From: Nostoc sp. GT001
GTDB lineage: Bacteria > Cyanobacteriota > Cyanobacteriia > Cyanobacteriales > Nostocaceae
Assembly: GCF_030382115.1 (NCBI RefSeq)
Contig: NZ_JAUDRJ010000003.1
Coordinates: 3,999,104-4,016,261 of the forward strand
DNA: 17,158 bases
Direction: 5' to 3'
A program made the position numbers and the translations under genes. The notes beneath the pieces are model-generated. The model did not search any database. It had not been told where the DNA came from and saw only the letters and a list, made by a program, of their open reading frames with translations. Below, piece by piece: positions 13,769 to 17,158 of the stretch. How positions within the stretch are numbered: the first letter of the stretch is position 1; the number at the start of each line of letters is the position of its first letter.

Positions 13769-15021
13769 TGAGGAGGAGTATCTTGCAAAACTGTTTTGGA
13801 GACAATTCTGGTTTTCTTGCGATCGCTTTCAGATAAATCTCCACCAGATTGTAGCTGGGTAGCAGAAGTTTGCAACACCGTCGCTGCGCCAGTATCTCCC
13901 ATTTGTAGCGCAGTTTTCGCAGCCGTTTGTAACATTGTCGCTGCACCACTGCGATCGCCTTGTTGTAATTTCGTCTCGGCTAGCTGGGTTTGGCGGTACT
14001 TCGCTAATGCTAAAATAGAATGCTGCACCTGGGGATTCAGGTCTGCTTGGTAGTTTTTGACTACATGGGCATAAACTGGGATATTTGGTGTAACTAAACC
14101 TACCTTGTTGGCGGCTGGGTCATCGTAGCGGACTTGCACATTAGCGATCGCTTGTTCACCTGTTGGCAATTGTCCCAAATAAATATTAGCTAAGATTACC
14201 CGTTCTGCATCTTTCATTAAATCTCCCAACCGCACAGCGAAACGTCCATCAGCTTCTTGTTGCAGTGGTAACTCAATTGTGTCTGGGGAAACTTGGGCGA
14301 TGGGTTTGAGTTCCGCTAACCGGACATGGGGCATTAGAGAGAATAACAGATAAGCATTAGTCAATCCCACTGTTTGAATACGGCTGAACAGGCGATTAAA
14401 CTCTTCCTCTGCCTGTTCGGGTTTTTGAATATAAGATAAAGTACCTAAGCCAGCATCGGCAATTTTTTCTAAAACATCTTGGTTCCAGTTGTCACCAAAT
14501 CCCAAAGTATTTAAAGTTAAATTATAGCTAGCAGCCAATTGAGCAAATTTCAAACAGCGATTGTTATCACCGTGTTCATTTTCACCGTCGGTTAACAAAA
14601 AAGCTTGGGAAACAGTATCTTTTTTGCCCTTCGCCAACTCCTCAATCCCCAAGCGCAGCCCTTCATCAATCGCAGTTCCACCATCGGCGGCTAGGCGATT
14701 AATTTGCTGTTTGATTTTCTCTGGATTTTCGACACTTTGACTAGATACTAAGACTTTGGCCCGGTGATCGAAAACTACCACACTGAGGCGATCGCCAGGA
14801 TTGAGTTTATCTACCAGACGATTCGCTGCTTTTTTCACCGTTTCTAGCGATCGCCCGTTCATCGAACCACTATGATCGAGAATTAAGCATAAATTCAGGG
14901 GTACATGGCGGTCTTGAGTCTCTGCGGTCGCTGAAATCGAAATTCCCAACTGACGTTGACTGTTCAGTTGATTTGCGTCCAAATTACCATCATTCAAGGC
15001 AGGCTGCAAATTAACCTTCAT
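13765..15021 (-). CDS. VWA-domain protein (first of tandem pair)
   Basis: 418 residues, a close paralogue of the following gene along its whole length. The adhesion-site motif is complete: DHSGSM (Asp49, Ser51, Ser53), Thr116 in GGTAIDEG and Asp145 in LLTDGEN. Compared with its neighbour, it lacks about eight residues after TDG (HGDNNRCLKFA against RIWKWDIGRDDNKRC). The C-terminal repeat-like helices (AATMLQTAAKTALQMGDTGA, ATVLQTSATQLQ) are nearly identical in both. It has no export signal. As the first gene of the two-gene operon it should carry the promoter, within 15022-15259. The pair clearly arose by local duplication. Confidence 0.93.
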   Translation of the reverse strand: MKVNLQPALNDGNLDANQLNSQRQLGISISATAETQDRHVPLNLCLILDHSGSMNGRSLETVKKAANRLVDKLNPGDRLSVVVFDHRAKVLVSSQSVENPEKIKQQINRLAADGGTAIDEGLRLGIEELAKGKKDTVSQAFLLTDGENEHGDNNRCLKFAQLAASYNLTLNTLGFGDNWNQDVLEKIADAGLGTLSYIQKPEQAEEEFNRLFSRIQTVGLTNAYLLFSLMPHVRLAELKPIAQVSPDTIELPLQQEADGRFAVRLGDLMKDAERVILANIYLGQLPTGEQAIANVQVRYDDPAANKVGLVTPNIPVYAHVVKNYQADLNPQVQHSILALAKYRQTQLAETKLQQGDRSGAATMLQTAAKTALQMGDTGAATVLQTSATQLQSGGDLSESDRKKTRIVSKTVLQDTPPQ

Positions 15022-15259
15022 AACTCAGAGTCCCTATTCAGGATATACATATTAAAAAATAACTTCAAAGCACTACTTTAGCTCTACGGAAAACCTATCC
15101 AACATAAATACACTAATATAATCAGAATATCTTAGAAGCCAAGCATTGGCAGATGCGAAGCCACCTTCACCATTAGGGAGAAATCCGCACCTTGAGGGAA
15201 GCGTGCATCGCGCTAGGATGTATTACAGTTAACGGCATAGTTTCAGGCGATCAGTTGCT
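15022..15259. other. Divergent promoter region of VWA operon and clpR
   Basis: The spacer lies between the leftward VWA operon and rightward clpR, so both promoters should be here. I see no hairpin or recognised site and cannot place the promoters. Confidence 0.35.
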
Positions 15260-15922
15260 ATGGACATTTCCCCAATCAAGGCTGTTCAAGCCCCATATTA
15301 CGGCGATAACTTTTACCGGACACCACCGCCAGATTTACCTTCCCTCTTATTGAAGGAGCGAATCGTCTATATTGGGATGCCTCTGGTGCCTGCTGTTACG
15401 GAATTAATCGTGGCCCAATTGCTGTTTTTGCAGTCCGACGACCCCGAAAAACCGATTAAAATCTATATCAACTCTACCGGCACTTCCGGTTACAGTGGCG
15501 AACCCATTGGCTTTGAAACCGAAGCCTTCGCCATCTATGACACCATGAAATATATCAAGCCTCCTATCCATACCATCTGCGTAGGTTCTGCGATGGGTAT
15601 GTCAGCGATGCTTCTCAGTGCTGGTACAAAAGGTTGCCGCGCTAGTTTGCCTCACTCCTCGATTATCCTGCATCAGCCTAAGAGCTACGCCCAAGGTCAA
15701 GCAACGGATATTCAAATTCGCGCCAGGGAAGTTTTAGTAAATAAAGGGGCCTTAGTTGATATCTTACATCGCACCACTGGACAGGCTCCAGAAAAAATTA
15801 CTAAAGACATGGATCGGTTGTTATATTTAACACCATACGAAGCGAAAGAATACGGTTTAATTGACCGAGTTTTTGAGAAAGAAGAACTTGCAAATCCCCC
15901 ACTTCCTGCCAGTGTCCTTTAA
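15260..15922 (+). CDS. clpR: ClpR, inactive ClpP-like subunit
   Basis: 220 residues, clearly ClpP-related but catalytically dead. In the position of the nucleophile motif AASMG it has AMGMS, so Ser is replaced by Gly113. His138 (IILHQP) is kept. The catalytic Asp of DRDFF is replaced by Leu187 in DRLLYL. A loop insertion, TGTSGYSGEPIGFETEAF, is also characteristic of ClpR. In cyanobacteria ClpR assembles with active ClpP3 in a mixed ring that works with ClpC, an essential housekeeping protease related to the plastid Clp core. ClpP3 follows 104 bases downstream on the same strand, as expected. Confidence 0.95.
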   Translation: MDISPIKAVQAPYYGDNFYRTPPPDLPSLLLKERIVYIGMPLVPAVTELIVAQLLFLQSDDPEKPIKIYINSTGTSGYSGEPIGFETEAFAIYDTMKYIKPPIHTICVGSAMGMSAMLLSAGTKGCRASLPHSSIILHQPKSYAQGQATDIQIRAREVLVNKGALVDILHRTTGQAPEKITKDMDRLLYLTPYEAKEYGLIDRVFEKEELANPPLPASVL

Positions 15923-15925
15923 TTT

Positions 15926-15993
15926 AGTTAGGAGTTAGGAGTTATGAGTTATGAGTTATTGAAAACTCCTAACTTTTAACTCCTAACTTTCCC
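15926..15993. repeat. Heptamer repeat hairpin between clpR and clpP3
   Basis: TTAGGAG and TTATGAG units on the left pair with CTCCTAA-type units on the right across a short loop. It lies just after the clpR stop, and could attenuate readthrough or process the clpR-clpP3 transcript. Confidence 0.65.
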
Positions 15994-16026
15994 ACCGCCC
16001 CCAAATTATTAAAAACGGAGTAAATT

Positions 16027-16638
16027 ATGCCTATAGGCGTTCCTAAAGTTCCTTACCGGATGCCCGGTGGACAATATACAGATTGGATTAGCATCTACGA
16101 TCGCCTTTACCGGGAACGGATTATTTTCTTGGGGCGCGATATTGATGATGAAATCGCCAATCAAATTATTGCTGTAATGCTGTATCTGGATTCAGACGAC
16201 CCAGGTAAAGATATTTATTTATACATCAATTCTCCTGGTGGAATGGTTACATCTGGCATGGCTATTTTTGACACCATGCAACATATCAAATCAGATGTAG
16301 TAACTATTTGCGTGGGATTAGCTGCTTCAATGGGGTCTTTCCTGCTGGCAGCTGGCACAAAAGGCAAACGGTTAGCATTGCCTCACTCACGGATTATGAT
16401 TCACCAGCCTTCAGGTGGCACCCGTGGACAAGCAACCGATATCGAAATTGAAGCTAGAGAGATTCTGCGGATTCGTCACCAGCTCAATGGCATTTATGCC
16501 GATAAAACAGGTCAGACCATAGAAAAGATTGAAAAAGATATGGATCGTGACTTTTTCATGTCTGCCGAAGAAGCAAAAGAATACGGCTTAATTGACCGTG
16601 TGATTGAAGAACGAACCTCGGTAATAACTGGGGAGTAG
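16027..16638 (+). CDS. clpP3: ATP-dependent Clp protease proteolytic subunit ClpP3
   Basis: 203 residues with an intact serine-protease triad: Ser101 in GLAASMGS, His126 in IMIHQP and Asp175 in [11 protein letters not shown]. The N-terminus [20 protein letters not shown] is typical of the cyanobacterial ClpP3 form that partners ClpR. A GGAG ribosome site lies six bases before the ATG. It degrades substrates unfolded by a Clp ATPase (ClpC expected). Pairing with clpR directly upstream supports naming it clpP3 rather than another ClpP paralogue. Confidence 0.93.
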   Translation: MPIGVPKVPYRMPGGQYTDWISIYDRLYRERIIFLGRDIDDEIANQIIAVMLYLDSDDPGKDIYLYINSPGGMVTSGMAIFDTMQHIKSDVVTICVGLAASMGSFLLAAGTKGKRLALPHSRIMIHQPSGGTRGQATDIEIEAREILRIRHQLNGIYADKTGQTIEKIEKDMDRDFFMSAEEAKEYGLIDRVIEERTSVITGE

Positions 16639-16870
16639 AGAGGCAGGGGAGCAGCACTTCTCTACGAGAGGCTTCTCTTTCAGAGACGCTAACGCGAACG
16701 CCAACGGCTACGCAGTTCGACTGCGCTCACCGTAAACTCAGTGACCGAGGAGCAGGGGAGCAGCACTTCGGCTACGCTCAGTGACCGAGGAGCAGGGGAG
16801 CAGGGGAGCAGGGGAAGAATTCTAACTTCTAACTCCTAACTCCTAACTCCTAACTCCTAGTTCCCCACTC
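16639..16870. repeat. Complex repeat field downstream of clpP3
   Basis: It contains CAGGGGAGCAGCACTTC twice (16644-16660, 16753-16769), and a 27-bp direct repeat CTCAGTGACCGAGG plus AGCAGGGGAGCAG at 16737-16763 and 16777-16803 (period 40). GGGGAGCA heptamers and CTCCTAA heptamers ending near 16858 complete it. At 16669-16702 is an inverted copy of the repeat found in frame at 3961-4014. No gene is visible. Confidence 0.75.
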
Positions 16871-17003
16871 CCCTTCTTTAAACAAACTGTCAACATTGAA
16901 CTTTAAAATAGAAAATTAGCCCTTATTATTAATAGTCCGGGCTTGAAGCTGATACTGACAGATAATAGCCAATAGCTAAATATTCGATAGCTGATAGCTC
17001 AAG
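16871..17003. other. Leader of the J-domain gene
   Basis: It carries GATAGCTGATAGCTC-type short repeats shortly before the start codon, similar to 7550-7570. No clear ribosome site or promoter is visible. Confidence 0.35.
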
Positions 17004-17158
17004 ATGGATCTTGGAGATTGCTACCGTTTACTAGGTTTAAGATCGGGAGCTTCTTTTGCTGACATCAAAGCGTCTTACCGACGACTGGCGCAGCAATATC
17101 ATCCCGATATCAACCCAGATGACAACAAAGCCAAAGATAAGTTTATTGCCTTGACAGA
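17004..17158 (+). CDS. DnaJ-type J-domain protein, N-terminus only
   Basis: The ATG at 17004 opens a frame of 51 codons running off the window. It reads [20 protein letters not shown], then [20 protein letters not shown], a J-domain with HPD at residues 33-35, the tripeptide that stimulates Hsp70 ATPase. KAKDKFIAL matches helix IV. Whether this is a type I DnaJ or a J-domain protein with another C-terminus cannot be seen. It follows clpP3 on the same strand but after 365 bases of repeats, so co-transcription is uncertain. Confidence 0.88.
   Translation, partial: MDLGDCYRLLGLRSGASFADIKASYRRLAQQYHPDINPDDNKAKDKFIALT

Overview
The window looks like chromosomal DNA from a filamentous, probably heterocyst-forming (Nostoc/Anabaena-like) cyanobacterium. 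The evidence is: many copies of the HIP1 palindrome GCGATCGC, runs of heptanucleotide tandem repeats (CTCCTAA/TTAGGAG type), a clpR-clpP3 gene pair, tandem von Willebrand A proteins, a PKN2-type receptor kinase joined to MORN repeats, and a saccharopine-dehydrogenase-like protein that resembles the cyanobacterial biotin enzyme BioU. This assignment is inference; no rRNA gene is present.

Layout, left to right. (1) 1-4030: the N-terminus of a secreted Pro/Thr-rich protein cut by the window edge, an ISL3-like transposase remnant, a 1.1-kb IS630-family element (828-1947) with TA target duplication and a transposase broken into three frames, and a membrane Ser/Thr kinase whose MORN-repeat tail is out of frame after a run of seven C (minus strand). 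A plus-strand relic follows, with a dispersed repeat inserted in frame. (2) 4059-8880: housekeeping and small genes: ilvN, a BON-domain protein, an alpha/beta hydrolase, the BioU-like dehydrogenase, an exported protein of unknown function and a VOC/glyoxalase-fold protein. They are separated by repeat-rich spacers. (3) 8890-11570: a repeat-laden spacer with an orphan PEP-CTERM tail, then a divergent pair of exported hydrolase and AraC-family regulator that looks acquired. (4) 11570-12480: a gene-poor stretch with a 21-nt in-frame tandem repeat encoding heptapeptides, gene fragments and a MITE-like element with 18-bp terminal inverted repeats and a 10-bp target duplication. (5) 12488-15021: two translationally coupled, duplicated VWA proteins on the minus strand. 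(6) 15260-17158: clpR and clpP3, a complex repeat field, and the start of a J-domain gene.

How the genes relate. ClpR and ClpP3 are expected to form a mixed-ring Clp protease core, and a J-domain protein follows on the same strand. IlvN regulates branched-chain amino-acid synthesis. The kinase and the partial gene at base 1 share the same extracytoplasmic linker and a Cys-containing motif, so they probably belong to one family of MORN-bearing surface or sensor proteins. The two VWA proteins form one operon.

The most interesting signals are the kinase-MORN gene split at a homopolymer, the shared linker in the secreted relative, the heptapeptide minigene, the MITE, the orphan PEP-CTERM tail, and the candidate AraC operator with 21-bp spacing. 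Three separate frame breaks in this window are each repaired by adding one base to a 7-base homopolymer. Sequencing undercalls must therefore be excluded before biology is claimed.
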